Positions 52,782-63,507 of a stretch of DNA of 64,000 nt are shown here, one piece after another. The notes under the pieces were generated by a model. It was given only the letters and a program-made list of their open reading frames with translations. It did no database searches and was not told where the DNA came from. The position numbers and the translations under genes are program-made. The stretch is taken from positions 18,638 to 82,637 of the forward strand of contig JADKBC010000011.1 in NCBI GenBank assembly GCA_016715205.1, given 5' to 3'. This DNA comes from Holophaga sp. GTDB lineage: Bacteria; Acidobacteriota; Holophagae; Holophagales; Holophagaceae. The stretch's first letter is position 1. Each line of letters starts with the position of its first letter.

Positions 52782-53891
52782 CTAGTTGAACCAAATGGCC
52801 ATACCCATGAACTCGCCGCCGAACACCCGCTGGGCTTGGTTCAGTTTCTGGGTGTCCACCTGTTTGCCTTTGCGGAGGAAGCGAGCCTCTGGGCCCTGCT
52901 TCAGGGAGCGCTCCAATGAAATGGATGCAGGTGGATGATCCAGAAAGACCTTGAGATCAAACCCGAGGGTGCGGTTCTCACCCCAATTGGGCAACAGCAA
53001 ACGGCCCTCCAGCACGTCTTCCAGCTCGCTCACCATGGTCAGCCAGGCGTTGATCATCTCCCGGCGCACCGGCACCCCCAACACACCTTGCTGGGTGGGT
53101 GACGGCAGCCACTCACGGTCGTCATCCTGCTCGGCCAGGGCGCGGCCCCAGGTGGTGCGCGACAGGGCGCACATGGCCACCAGATGCTTGCGCATACGGC
53201 CCAGGGACTTGGGATCTGCAAAACGCAGGGTGATTTCCGTGGGGTGAGGTTTGCCATCCAGGATCGGGCGCGCAAAAAGCAGAGGGCCAATCGAATCCCA
53301 ATAGGGTTGGAAATCGATGGCGAGCATGAGATCGGTCAGCCCCATCAACAGATGTGTGTAGCCTTGGAGCCACGCGGCATCGGCGGCATCGAAGGCCACT
53401 TCCAGATCTCCGTCCAGACCTTCAGGCAAGCCTCCCCGCAGGGCGCCCGCCAGATCCAACAAGCGATCCGTGGCCTTGCCATCGCCATCCAGATCCAGCA
53501 TCACGCGGCCCAGGGGCAGGGGCAATTTGAAGTCTGAAGCATGCACTCGGCTGAGCGTTTTCTCGGCCTTGGCGAGATCACTCTGGAAGGTCTTCAGCAA
53601 ACGGCGCAGCCCCTCGGCATCGATGGTTTCGGGATTTGGATTTGGTGGCACCGGCAGGCGCAGCACCGGGAGAATCCGGGCCTTGCTGCCATGGCGATAC
53701 AAACCCTGGCCCAGATGCTCCAGGGCGCGCAGAGTCTGGGCCACGCCCAGGCCAAACCGGGCTTCGTCCGAGGTGCCTTTCAAGGTGATTTCCGCCGTGG
53801 CCAGCGATCCCTGGGTAAGGGTTTTCACCACCGGTGTTTGAGCCGATAGGGCGAAGGCCAAGGCGGAAACGATAAGCGAACGAAGGTGCAT
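52782..53891 (-). CDS. Secreted protein with calcium-loop-like motif, unknown function
   Basis: ATG 53891 has AGGA five bases upstream and starts a signal peptide (MHLRSLIVSALAFALSAQ). The mature 350 residues are mostly helical. They contain DLDGDGKATD, which looks like an EF-hand/dockerin-type calcium loop in the stretch VMLDLDGDGKATDRLLDLAG. The remainder (for example ILDGKPHPTEITLRF) shows no known family. It is a single gene between rlmA and the secreted nuclease gene. Confidence 0.6.
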   Translation of the reverse strand: MHLRSLIVSALAFALSAQTPVVKTLTQGSLATAEITLKGTSDEARFGLGVAQTLRALEHLGQGLYRHGSKARILPVLRLPVPPNPNPETIDAEGLRRLLKTFQSDLAKAEKTLSRVHASDFKLPLPLGRVMLDLDGDGKATDRLLDLAGALRGGLPEGLDGDLEVAFDAADAAWLQGYTHLLMGLTDLMLAIDFQPYWDSIGPLLFARPILDGKPHPTEITLRFADPKSLGRMRKHLVAMCALSRTTWGRALAEQDDDREWLPSPTQQGVLGVPVRREMINAWLTMVSELEDVLEGRLLLPNWGENRTLGFDLKVFLDHPPASISLERSLKQGPEARFLRKGKQVDTQKLNQAQRVFGGEFMGMAIWFN

Positions 53892-53938
53892 GGATGTCCT
53901 CATGGATCTAGAACTACCCATAGCATGGAACTTTCGGC

Positions 53939-56083
53939 TCAGTTCACCGTGATGATTCGGGTGAGGCTGTTGGTGGCGCCGAGGGCATCCTGGACCGTGA
54001 AGGTCACAGTGTAGGTTCCGGCTGTTGTGTAGGTATGGGAGGTGGTCAAACCAGTGGCCGTGCTGCCATCACCGAAGGTCCAGCTGCTGCTCACTACGGT
54101 GCTGGTGGCGCTGGTGGCGGCACCCTGGAAGCTCTGCAGTGTGCCTTTGGCCAGGGGGCCATCCCAACTGGGTTTGATCACATGCACATTGGGGCGGGTG
54201 CTTTCCTCGAAGGGAACGCCCCAGCCGCGCACCTCGACGGTGGTGAGAAACCCCGCAGGCAGCGGGCTGGCGGGGGCGGGGAACAGACTCAGGCCGGTCA
54301 GTTCTTCAACGCGGGCCACGCTGGTGACGTATTTGGGCAGGTCGGCATTGGCGGGGGTGTAGGCGTGGGGGGCGAGGATGGCGAGGACTTTGGGCACGCC
54401 AGGGGCGGTTTCCCGCACGATGATCTTGTAGAAGGCCACGGGAATGGCGATGTTTTTGGTGCTGAAACGGGATGGATTGCTTTCAAACACGGGCCCCGTA
54501 TAGACCCAGATGCGCTTGAAGGTATCCGCCAATCCAGGCACCCAGGCCGTGGGATTGTTGCCGCCCACGATCTGTTCCAGGTTGTTCCAGAAGTTGTTGT
54601 TATGGGTTGCGGACTGGGGCGCGATGTTCGACAAGCGGCAGGTGTCTGTGCCCGCCTGGGCACCATAGCGGTACGCCAGGTCCGACATCATGGCCTGGTG
54701 GCCGCGGGTCCAGCCGCTGCTGGAGTAGTCCGCATCGGTCACCTGGGGCGAGGCCAGTCGCGTATCCGGCTGGAAGCTGCGGGTGCCATTGGGGAAGGCC
54801 GTGATGAATTTGAAGTCGGCGTAGGCCGTCCAGAGGGGATTCTTCAACCCTTCGTCGTACCCGAGGCGGAAGGAACCATTCGGGAAGGCGGAATTAAGCG
54901 TGAAGGAGGGCAGCACGGTCTGGGGGCGGTTGGGCAGGGTGATGGGGTCCCCGGCGTACGTGGGGTTGGGAGCCATCACGGTGAAGGTGGCGTTCTCGCT
55001 GGTTACCGAGTTCGTGCCGCTGCTCACCACCACGCTGTACATTGCCGAGGTTTCGTGAAGGTCCGTGGCTGCCACCGTGTAGCTGGACGTGGTCGCCCCG
55101 CTGATGGCCGTGCCGTTCTTCCGCCACTGGTAGCCGAGGTTGTTGCCGCTGGCAACCACGCCGAAGGTGGCGCCATCCGGTGCGGCCACCGTCAGGCTCT
55201 TGGGCTGCGTCGTGATGCCGAGGGTGTTGGAAACCACGGTGAGCGCAGCCGACTGGCTGGTGAGGGACTGGGTGCCACTGCCGACGACGACCTGAAAGAT
55301 TGCGCCGTTATCGCCACTGACTGTGGCCGGTGTGGTGTAGCTGGAAGCGCTGGCACCGATGATATTCACGCCGTTCTTCTGCCACTGGTACGTGAGATTC
55401 GAGCCCGTGGCCACCACGCTGAAGGTGGCGGGGGCGGGTGCCGTAACGGTTTGCGCCTTGGGTTGGGTGGTGATGTTCAGGATTGGTGCTGAAATAACGC
55501 TGAGTGTTGCAGCCTGGCTTGTAAGGGTTTGGGTGCCGCTGGCGACGATAACCCGAAAGGTAGCGCCGTTATCGCTGCTGGTCGTGGCGGGAGTCGTGTA
55601 GCTCGATGCCGTGGCGCCGCTGATATTCACGCCATTTTTCTGCCACTGATAGGTGAGATTCGAACCTGCAGCCACCACACTGAAGGTGGCGGGGGTGGGT
55701 GCCGTAACGGTTTGGGCCTTGGGTTGGGTGGTGATGCTCAGGGTTGGCGCAGAGGTGACGGTGAGAATGGCCGATTTACTGGTGATGGCCCCATAGCCAT
55801 TGGTGATGTAGACCTGGTACTTGACCCCGTTGAAGGCGCTGGTGGTGATTGGCGTGGTGTAGGTTCGGGCCGTGGCCCCGGACACATTGACGCCATTCTT
55901 GCGCCACTGATAGGTGAGCGTGGCGGTGCCGGTGGCGGTTACCGAAAAACTGGCCGTTTTCCCCGTTGTCACGGTGATGGCCGCGGGTTGGGTGGTGATG
56001 GCCGGGGCAGTACCGGCCTGGAGAATGGCCGGAACAGACAGACAGAGGGCTGTGCCCAAGGTGAAGGCAGTGCGGAGGAACAT
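53939..56083 (-). CDS. Secreted nuclease with Ig-like repeats and C-terminal PKD domain
   Basis: The 714-residue protein has a signal peptide (residues 1-23), four Ig-like repeats of about 87 residues (starting at about 25, 113, 200 and 287), and a DNA/RNA non-specific endonuclease domain. The last contains SSSGWTRGHQAMMSDLAY with catalytic His462 and NNNFWNNLEQ as the Mg2+-binding Asn helix. A PKD domain follows (SWTFGDGSTATGLTTSHTY). The canonical DRGH has become TRGH. It should act on extracellular nucleic acid, as in nutrient scavenging, biofilm digestion or attack on other cells. It has no neighbours that specify the role. Confidence 0.85.
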   Translation of the reverse strand: MFLRTAFTLGTALCLSVPAILQAGTAPAITTQPAAITVTTGKTASFSVTATGTATLTYQWRKNGVNVSGATARTYTTPITTSAFNGVKYQVYITNGYGAITSKSAILTVTSAPTLSITTQPKAQTVTAPTPATFSVVAAGSNLTYQWQKNGVNISGATASSYTTPATTSSDNGATFRVIVASGTQTLTSQAATLSVISAPILNITTQPKAQTVTAPAPATFSVVATGSNLTYQWQKNGVNIIGASASSYTTPATVSGDNGAIFQVVVGSGTQSLTSQSAALTVVSNTLGITTQPKSLTVAAPDGATFGVVASGNNLGYQWRKNGTAISGATTSSYTVAATDLHETSAMYSVVVSSGTNSVTSENATFTVMAPNPTYAGDPITLPNRPQTVLPSFTLNSAFPNGSFRLGYDEGLKNPLWTAYADFKFITAFPNGTRSFQPDTRLASPQVTDADYSSSGWTRGHQAMMSDLAYRYGAQAGTDTCRLSNIAPQSATHNNNFWNNLEQIVGGNNPTAWVPGLADTFKRIWVYTGPVFESNPSRFSTKNIAIPVAFYKIIVRETAPGVPKVLAILAPHAYTPANADLPKYVTSVARVEELTGLSLFPAPASPLPAGFLTTVEVRGWGVPFEESTRPNVHVIKPSWDGPLAKGTLQSFQGAATSATSTVVSSSWTFGDGSTATGLTTSHTYTTAGTYTVTFTVQDALGATNSLTRIITVN
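55210..55745 (-). repeat. Tandem Ig-domain repeats within the nuclease gene
   Basis: Two consecutive units of about 260 bases are strongly similar in DNA, encoding TTQPKAQTVTAP followed by SNLTYQWQKNGVN in each. Two more diverged units flank them. High identity at the nucleotide level suggests recent duplication, and unit number may vary between strains. Confidence 0.75.
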
Positions 56084-56196
56084 GGGGGCTCCAGGGATGG
56101 CCAGAAAGATCGATGCCCCATGGTGTCCCAGTGGTGAACGGGAGCCTTGTTAAGTTTTGTAAATTTTATTGGGAGAGCGTTTTTGCCTAGTATAGA

Positions 56197-56222
56197 CAGG
56201 GCCCGCTTCGCAGCGGGCCCTG
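56197..56222. terminator. Strong GC hairpin downstream of ppdK
   Basis: CAGGGCCCGCT and AGCGGGCCCTG form a perfect 11-bp stem with loop TCGC. On the plus strand it is followed by GTTTTAAT, and on the minus strand by TCTATACT. It is centred downstream of the ppdK stop and just upstream of the nuclease gene, so it probably ends the ppdK transcript. Confidence 0.7.
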
Positions 56223-56246
56223 GTTTTAATCGAACTGAGTTAAAGA

Positions 56247-58970
<2,724 letters not shown>

Positions 58971-59126
58971 GGGTGCTCCTCAAAGAAAAAAGAAAACGTT
59001 CCAGTCTACCGTCAATGGGGCTATGCGTCTTGCGTGAATTACCTGTGACAGGGTATGTGATGGTTTGCATTGCCCCGGCCATGCGATGATGGTTCTTTCG
59101 CGTCGTGAGACGCCACGGAGCCTGTT

Positions 59127-60425
59127 ATGGCCTTTGATCGCAAGCCTAAGCGTCCTGCTAGCCCAGCTCGCACCACGAGTGGGAAACCGGGGGGCAAACC
59201 CAAGCGGGTATTGGGGTCTCCGGCCGTAAAACCCGCTCGCACAGCTGCCCCCGATGAGCGGCCCGCGAGGCCTGCCCGCGCCGGTGCGGGCAAGGCCAAA
59301 CCCACCCGCACACCCCATCGCATGACCCTGGGCGAGATCAAGGCTGACCGACCTGCCCGCACTGCGGCTCCGGATAAACCCATCCGTTCAACCTCCCGCG
59401 CGGGCGCGGGTGAAACACGACCTGAGCGGCCAGTTAGGTCGGCCGCACCAGGATCGGCCCGTACATCGAATCGCAGGTCGCCCGGCGAAGACCGGCCGGA
59501 AAGACCTGTTCGGAGCGCTGCCCCTGGAAGCAGGCCCGCCCGTTCGGTTCCGACGGAACCCGGTGAAGCCAAACCGGCGCGTTCGTCCAGGTCTGGTGCG
59601 GAGGCCGCCACGCCACGAAGGGCACCTTTCCGCCCCAAGGCCGGGGCCCCCACAAAACCTGCGGTGGCGCGGAAGCCCGCCCCCAAGCCCCGGAAGCCCG
59701 TGCGCAAGGGCGACGATTCCACTGAACGGCTTCAGAAGATCCTGGCCCACGCGGGGGTTGCCAGCCGCCGGGCCTGCGAAGCGATGATTCTGGAAGGCCG
59801 GGTGCAGGTGAATGGCGTCACGGTTACGGAATTGGGCGCCAAGGCCGACCCGCGCCGGGATCAGATCACGCTGGATCTGCAGCCCCTCACCAAGGAAGCG
59901 CCGGTCTACATCCTGATCAACAAGCCCAAGGGCTATGTGACCACGGTGAAGGATGACGAGGGCCGTCCCACGGTGATGGCGTTGCTCCACGGTGTGCCCG
60001 AGCGGGTGTACCCGGTGGGGCGCTTGGATTTCCAGTCCGAGGGTCTGCTGCTGATGACCAACGATGGGGCCATGGCCCAGCACCTGATGAGCCCGGAGAA
60101 CCACATTCCCAAGGTCTACTTGGTGAAAGTGCACCGGACGCCGCGCGCCGAAACCCTGGACGAAATGCGGGAAGGCTTCCTGCTGGACGGGCGCAGGCTC
60201 AAGCCCTGCGGCATCGAATTCCATGACCGGCAGGATAATCCCTGGCTGAAGATCGTGCTCATCGAAGGCAAAAACCAGCAGATCCGCAAGATGTTTGCCG
60301 CTGTGGGCCACCCCGTTCACAAGCTGCGCCGCATCCAATTCGGCCCCCTGGACGATCCCTTCCTGAAGCCCGGCGAATGGCGCTACCTCAATCCCCAGGA
60401 ACTGGCGGCACTGAAGAGTCTGTGA
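59127..60425 (+). CDS. rluB: RluB-type rRNA pseudouridine synthase with Arg/Pro-rich tail
   Basis: Residues 1-185 are a low-complexity Arg/Pro/Ala/Ser stretch with repeated RPERPVRSAAPGS-type units. The conserved enzyme follows: S4 domain (ERLQKILAHAGVASRRACEA) and the pseudouridine synthase core with INKPKGYVTTV and GRLDFQSEGLLLMTNDG (catalytic Asp). IEGKNQQIRKMF follows later. Members of this group modify a uridine in 23S rRNA helix 89 or 35. The long N-terminal tail is probably disordered and RNA-binding. It is followed by an MBL hydrolase gene 11 bases later. Confidence 0.9.
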   Translation: MAFDRKPKRPASPARTTSGKPGGKPKRVLGSPAVKPARTAAPDERPARPARAGAGKAKPTRTPHRMTLGEIKADRPARTAAPDKPIRSTSRAGAGETRPERPVRSAAPGSARTSNRRSPGEDRPERPVRSAAPGSRPARSVPTEPGEAKPARSSRSGAEAATPRRAPFRPKAGAPTKPAVARKPAPKPRKPVRKGDDSTERLQKILAHAGVASRRACEAMILEGRVQVNGVTVTELGAKADPRRDQITLDLQPLTKEAPVYILINKPKGYVTTVKDDEGRPTVMALLHGVPERVYPVGRLDFQSEGLLLMTNDGAMAQHLMSPENHIPKVYLVKVHRTPRAETLDEMREGFLLDGRRLKPCGIEFHDRQDNPWLKIVLIEGKNQQIRKMFAAVGHPVHKLRRIQFGPLDDPFLKPGEWRYLNPQELAALKSL

Positions 60426-60436
60426 GGGAGGCTACC

Positions 60437-61060
60437 ATGCTGAACTTTGAAACCTTTCCTGTGGGGCCCCTCTCCTGCAATTGCGTGCTGGTTTGGGATC
60501 CCGAACTGGGCACGGGGGTCGTGGTGGATCCGGGCGACGAGGCCAGCAAGATCAAACAACGCGTAAAATCCCTGGGCTTCAAGGTGGTGGCATTGCTGCA
60601 TACCCATGCCCACTTCGATCACGTGGGTGCCACCCAGGAATTGCAGGAGTTCTGGGATTGCCCGGCGTTCCTGCATCCCGCCGACACCTTTCTGGTGGAA
60701 TCGCTGCCCATGCAGACTGGCCTCTTTGGAATGAAACCTGTGCCAACGCCAGTCATGTTGCCCCTGGCCCACGGCGAGACTCACCACCAATTAGAGGTCA
60801 TCCACACGCCTGGCCATTCACCGGGAGGTTGCTGCTTCCACGGTATGTCTAACAGGGGCTCCCTGCTGTTGGCGGGCGATACCCTTTTCCAGGGCGGCGT
60901 GGGTCGCACGGATCTTTTTGGCGGCCACTGGGATCAACTTGAAGCCAGTATCCGGGAGCGGGTGTACACGCTGGACGACGCTACCTTGGTCATTCCTGGT
61001 CACGGCCCCATGACCACCATCGGTGAAGAAGCGGAGAGCAACCCCTTCGTGCGAAGATGA
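60437..61060 (+). CDS. Metallo-beta-lactamase-fold hydrolase (glyoxalase II-like)
   Basis: The 207-residue protein has THAHFDHVGA (the HxHxDH metal motif), TPGHSPGG, and GDTLFQGGVGRTD, with the last metal His in VIPGHGPMTTIG. The length and absence of a C-terminal helical domain fit the YcbL/glyoxalase II-like subgroup rather than full glyoxalase II. It likely hydrolyses thioesters such as S-lactoylglutathione. It starts 11 bases downstream of rluB. Confidence 0.88.
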   Translation: MLNFETFPVGPLSCNCVLVWDPELGTGVVVDPGDEASKIKQRVKSLGFKVVALLHTHAHFDHVGATQELQEFWDCPAFLHPADTFLVESLPMQTGLFGMKPVPTPVMLPLAHGETHHQLEVIHTPGHSPGGCCFHGMSNRGSLLLAGDTLFQGGVGRTDLFGGHWDQLEASIRERVYTLDDATLVIPGHGPMTTIGEEAESNPFVRR

Positions 61061-61087
61061 GGTGATCCCACCCATCAGGAGCACGCC

Positions 61088-61864
61088 ATGGAATCCCTCT
61101 TCTCTTTGGGCACCATCGCCTTTGTTGTGTTCATCTGGCTCATCAGCTGCATCAAGATCGTCAACGAGTATGAACGGGCGGTGATCTTCCGCCTGGGCAA
61201 GGTGCTGCCGCAGCCCAAGGGGCCGGGCCTTGTCTTCATCTTCAAGCCCGTGGACCGGGGTGTGATCGTAAGCCTGCGCACGGTGGTGCTGGATGTGCCG
61301 AGCCAGGATGTGATCACCCGCGATAACGTGAGCCTGAAGGTCAGCGCCGTGGTGTATTTCCGGGTGCTTGATGTGAAGCAGGCCATCCTGGGCGTGGAGA
61401 ACTACTACTACGCCACGAGCCAGATCGCCCAGACCACGCTGCGTTCCATTCTGGGCGAAGTGAGCCTGGATGAACTGCTGGCCGACCGCGAAAAACTGAG
61501 CCTGCGCCTGCGCGAAATCATTGATTCTTCCACTGAGCCCTGGGGCATTGAAGTGACGGCCGTGGAACTCAAGAGCGTGGATCTCCCCGAACAGATCCAG
61601 CGCGCCATGGGCAAGCAAGCCGAAGCCGAGCGTGAAAAGCGGGCCAAGGTCATTGCCGCCGAAGGCGAATTGATGGCGAGCCAGCAACTTCTGGAAGCTG
61701 CCAACAAGATCAGCCAGAATCCCGTGGCCATCCAGATGCGGTACCTTCAGACCCTCGGCGAAATCGCCGTGGAGAAGAACAGCACCATCGTGTTCCCGCT
61801 TCCCATGGAACTGCTGAAGATGATGGATCGCATTGGCGCCGTGCAGCCTCCCAAGGAAAATTGA
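61088..61864 (+). CDS. Stomatin/prohibitin-like (SPFH) membrane protein, slipin
   Basis: The 258-residue protein has one N-terminal transmembrane helix ([16 protein letters not shown]) and an SPFH domain: [41 protein letters not shown] and [21 protein letters not shown] coiled-coil-like C-terminal ([20 protein letters not shown]) follows. This is a bacterial slipin. They scaffold membrane microdomains and are often paired with NfeD, which is not here. It lies 27 bases after the hydrolase gene. Confidence 0.93.
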   Translation: MESLFSLGTIAFVVFIWLISCIKIVNEYERAVIFRLGKVLPQPKGPGLVFIFKPVDRGVIVSLRTVVLDVPSQDVITRDNVSLKVSAVVYFRVLDVKQAILGVENYYYATSQIAQTTLRSILGEVSLDELLADREKLSLRLREIIDSSTEPWGIEVTAVELKSVDLPEQIQRAMGKQAEAEREKRAKVIAAEGELMASQQLLEAANKISQNPVAIQMRYLQTLGEIAVEKNSTIVFPLPMELLKMMDRIGAVQPPKEN

Positions 61865-61894
61865 CAGAGCAGCCACACCGGCACCCAAATACCG

Positions 61895-62374
61895 CGAATA
61901 AATTGGCCACAAAGAACGCAAGAAGACACAAAGAAATTTGGTTCTTCACGGAATTCCGGAAAAACCATGTGCGTGTCTCAATCCCCAAAGTTTCGGAATT
62001 ATCGAGAAACAGGCTACCGCCAAGGCGCCAAGCGGCGCTGCGCGCCTTCGCCAAGAAAAGCAGGCGAATTTGAGCTCCGTCAACGGCGGCCCCTGTCGTG
62101 TCTACGGCCAGCAGTGCGCATGCCAAGTGCGGTCTTCTGGCCGTAGACACGATCCGCTGCTTTTGCAGCGGAGATCCCGCGTTGCGGGATCCGGCGGCCT
62201 TATGCAAACCCGTCGAAGATCACTCTTGGCGCCTTCGCGTCTTGGCGGTTCAGTCTTTTTCTGCGTTGAAACCACAGCGCTGGGAGAAGCCTATCCTGCC
62301 AAAATCGACGCACATGTCTGATGCTTGCCTGCGGTTTCCCTCAAATTTGTGAAGAACCTTTTTTTATGGAATAC
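61895..62374. repeat. Intergenic element with nested inverted repeats
   Basis: No gene is seen in this stretch. Outer arms ACCGCCAAG (62016-62024) and CTTGGCGGT (62241-62249), plus GGCGCCAAG (62024-62032) and CTTGGCGCC (62225-62233), form a nested pair. Inside lie three perfect hairpins: a 15-bp stem (62097-62111 with 62137-62151), a 7-bp stem (62154-62171) and an 8-bp stem (62173-62191). A diverged CACAAAGAACGCAAG-type motif lies upstream near 61908. The whole looks like a dispersed intergenic repeat or structured RNA/DNA element. Confidence 0.7.
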
Positions 62375-63193
62375 CTACTCCTTGACCAGTTCCACCCGCC
62401 GGTTCTTGGCGCGACCCTCTTCAGAGTCGTTGGCGGAAAGGGGTGCGAGGGGCCCTACGCCATAGCCCTTTAGTCGCGTGGTGGCGATGCCGTACTGGGT
62501 CGTTAAAACGTTGACCACGGCCTGGGCTCGGGCTTGGGAAAGCGCCATGTTTGTGTCCATGGCTCCCGTCATATCCGTGTGCCCCACAACCTTCAACTTG
62601 AGGGAAGGATCCTGCTTGAGCAGCTTGGCGATTTCCTCCAGGGCGGGCTTGGACTCGGGTTTGACCTCGCTTTTGCCGGTGTCGAAGTAGATTCCGTACA
62701 GTGCGACATGCCCGGTGGATTGCAGGTCGCCTTTCATGGCGGCCGCATCGGCGATCACTTCCTGCACCATGTCGCCCTTCTCGAGAATGGTGAGCATGTA
62801 GCCGCGTCCCCAGGCGGTATCCACCTGGATCCAGGTTTCCAGGCCCCCCTTGGTCACTTTCAAGGTGGTGAAACGGTTGTCCTCGAAGAGCACCGTGCCA
62901 CCCACCTTGCGGATTGCCTGCTGGTGGTTGCGCAAAATAGCCGTGGGGGTGGGCGCTTCGATCCCGTCGTCGGTTTTGTATCGGATTTCCGTCAGTTTGC
63001 CTTCCACGGGTGTGACCTTGCCAGTCGCCACCTTGAAGGAGAATTTATCGAAGGGGTTGGTTCGGTAATTCTCGATGTAGGTGTTTTGCATGCGGGTGAG
63101 CAAAGGATTGTCCTTGGAGCCAGGCTTGTCGGGTTTGGCTAGGAGTGGGAATGCGGCCAGCAGGATGGTCAGGATCAGCACATGGCATTTCAT
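62375..63193 (-). CDS. OmpA-like periplasmic/outer-membrane protein
   Basis: ATG 63193 has AGGAG about five bases upstream and starts a signal peptide (MKCHVLILTILLAAFPLLA). The N-terminal half is unassigned. The C-terminal half is an OmpA/MotB peptidoglycan-binding domain: YGIYFDTGKSEVKPESKPAL, LKVVGHTDMTGAM, LSQARAQAVVNVL and GRAKNRRVELVKE. OmpA domains bind diaminopimelate in peptidoglycan. The protein probably anchors a periplasmic factor to the wall. It is encoded as a single minus-strand gene. An earlier in-frame start at 63328 has no Shine-Dalgarno. Confidence 0.85.
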   Translation of the reverse strand: MKCHVLILTILLAAFPLLAKPDKPGSKDNPLLTRMQNTYIENYRTNPFDKFSFKVATGKVTPVEGKLTEIRYKTDDGIEAPTPTAILRNHQQAIRKVGGTVLFEDNRFTTLKVTKGGLETWIQVDTAWGRGYMLTILEKGDMVQEVIADAAAMKGDLQSTGHVALYGIYFDTGKSEVKPESKPALEEIAKLLKQDPSLKLKVVGHTDMTGAMDTNMALSQARAQAVVNVLTTQYGIATTRLKGYGVGPLAPLSANDSEEGRAKNRRVELVKE

Positions 63194-63507
63194 GGGAACT
63201 CCTGGGTTGGGGTTTGAGTGGGGGTTGGCTTGTTTCAAAAACCTCACGGCCTCGCTTCGTTGGCCAACGGGGGAGAAGGTCGGGCACGACCATTGGGAAT
63301 ACCCTCGATGGCGGTTTCGCACCGGCATGCCATGGCACCCTCCTGGGGTGTAACAAAGGTTTGGCGTTGATGGGCACCCAATTCAAACGCCGTGCATCGT
63401 CTGGATCAATACCAATCTCGATTGCCCACCGGATTTGGTTTCGTGAGGGTTGTTCTTTCTTGTTCTTAATGAGATTCTTGTATTCATATTTCAATTGAGG
63501 CTAATTC
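63194..63507. other. Intergenic region between the OmpA-like and TlpA-like genes
   Basis: The 314 bases hold a possible promoter pair. Close to 63440-63500 the sequence becomes A/T-rich and pyrimidine-rich (TTCTTTCTTGTTCTTAATG), suiting a plus-strand promoter for the TlpA-like gene. A minus-strand open frame here overlaps the OmpA-like gene and has no supporting motif. Nothing else was identified. Confidence 0.35.

Noticed and set aside
54035..55492. 485-residue plus-strand frame inside the nuclease gene
   Set aside because: It is an antisense shadow of a repeat-containing gene with Gly/Ala/His-rich, family-less protein and no ribosome site.
63045..63494. Minus-strand frame of 149 residues upstream of the OmpA-like gene
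   Set aside because: It overlaps the OmpA-like start, its codon pattern is Pro/Arg-rich, and it has no recognisable motif or ribosome site.
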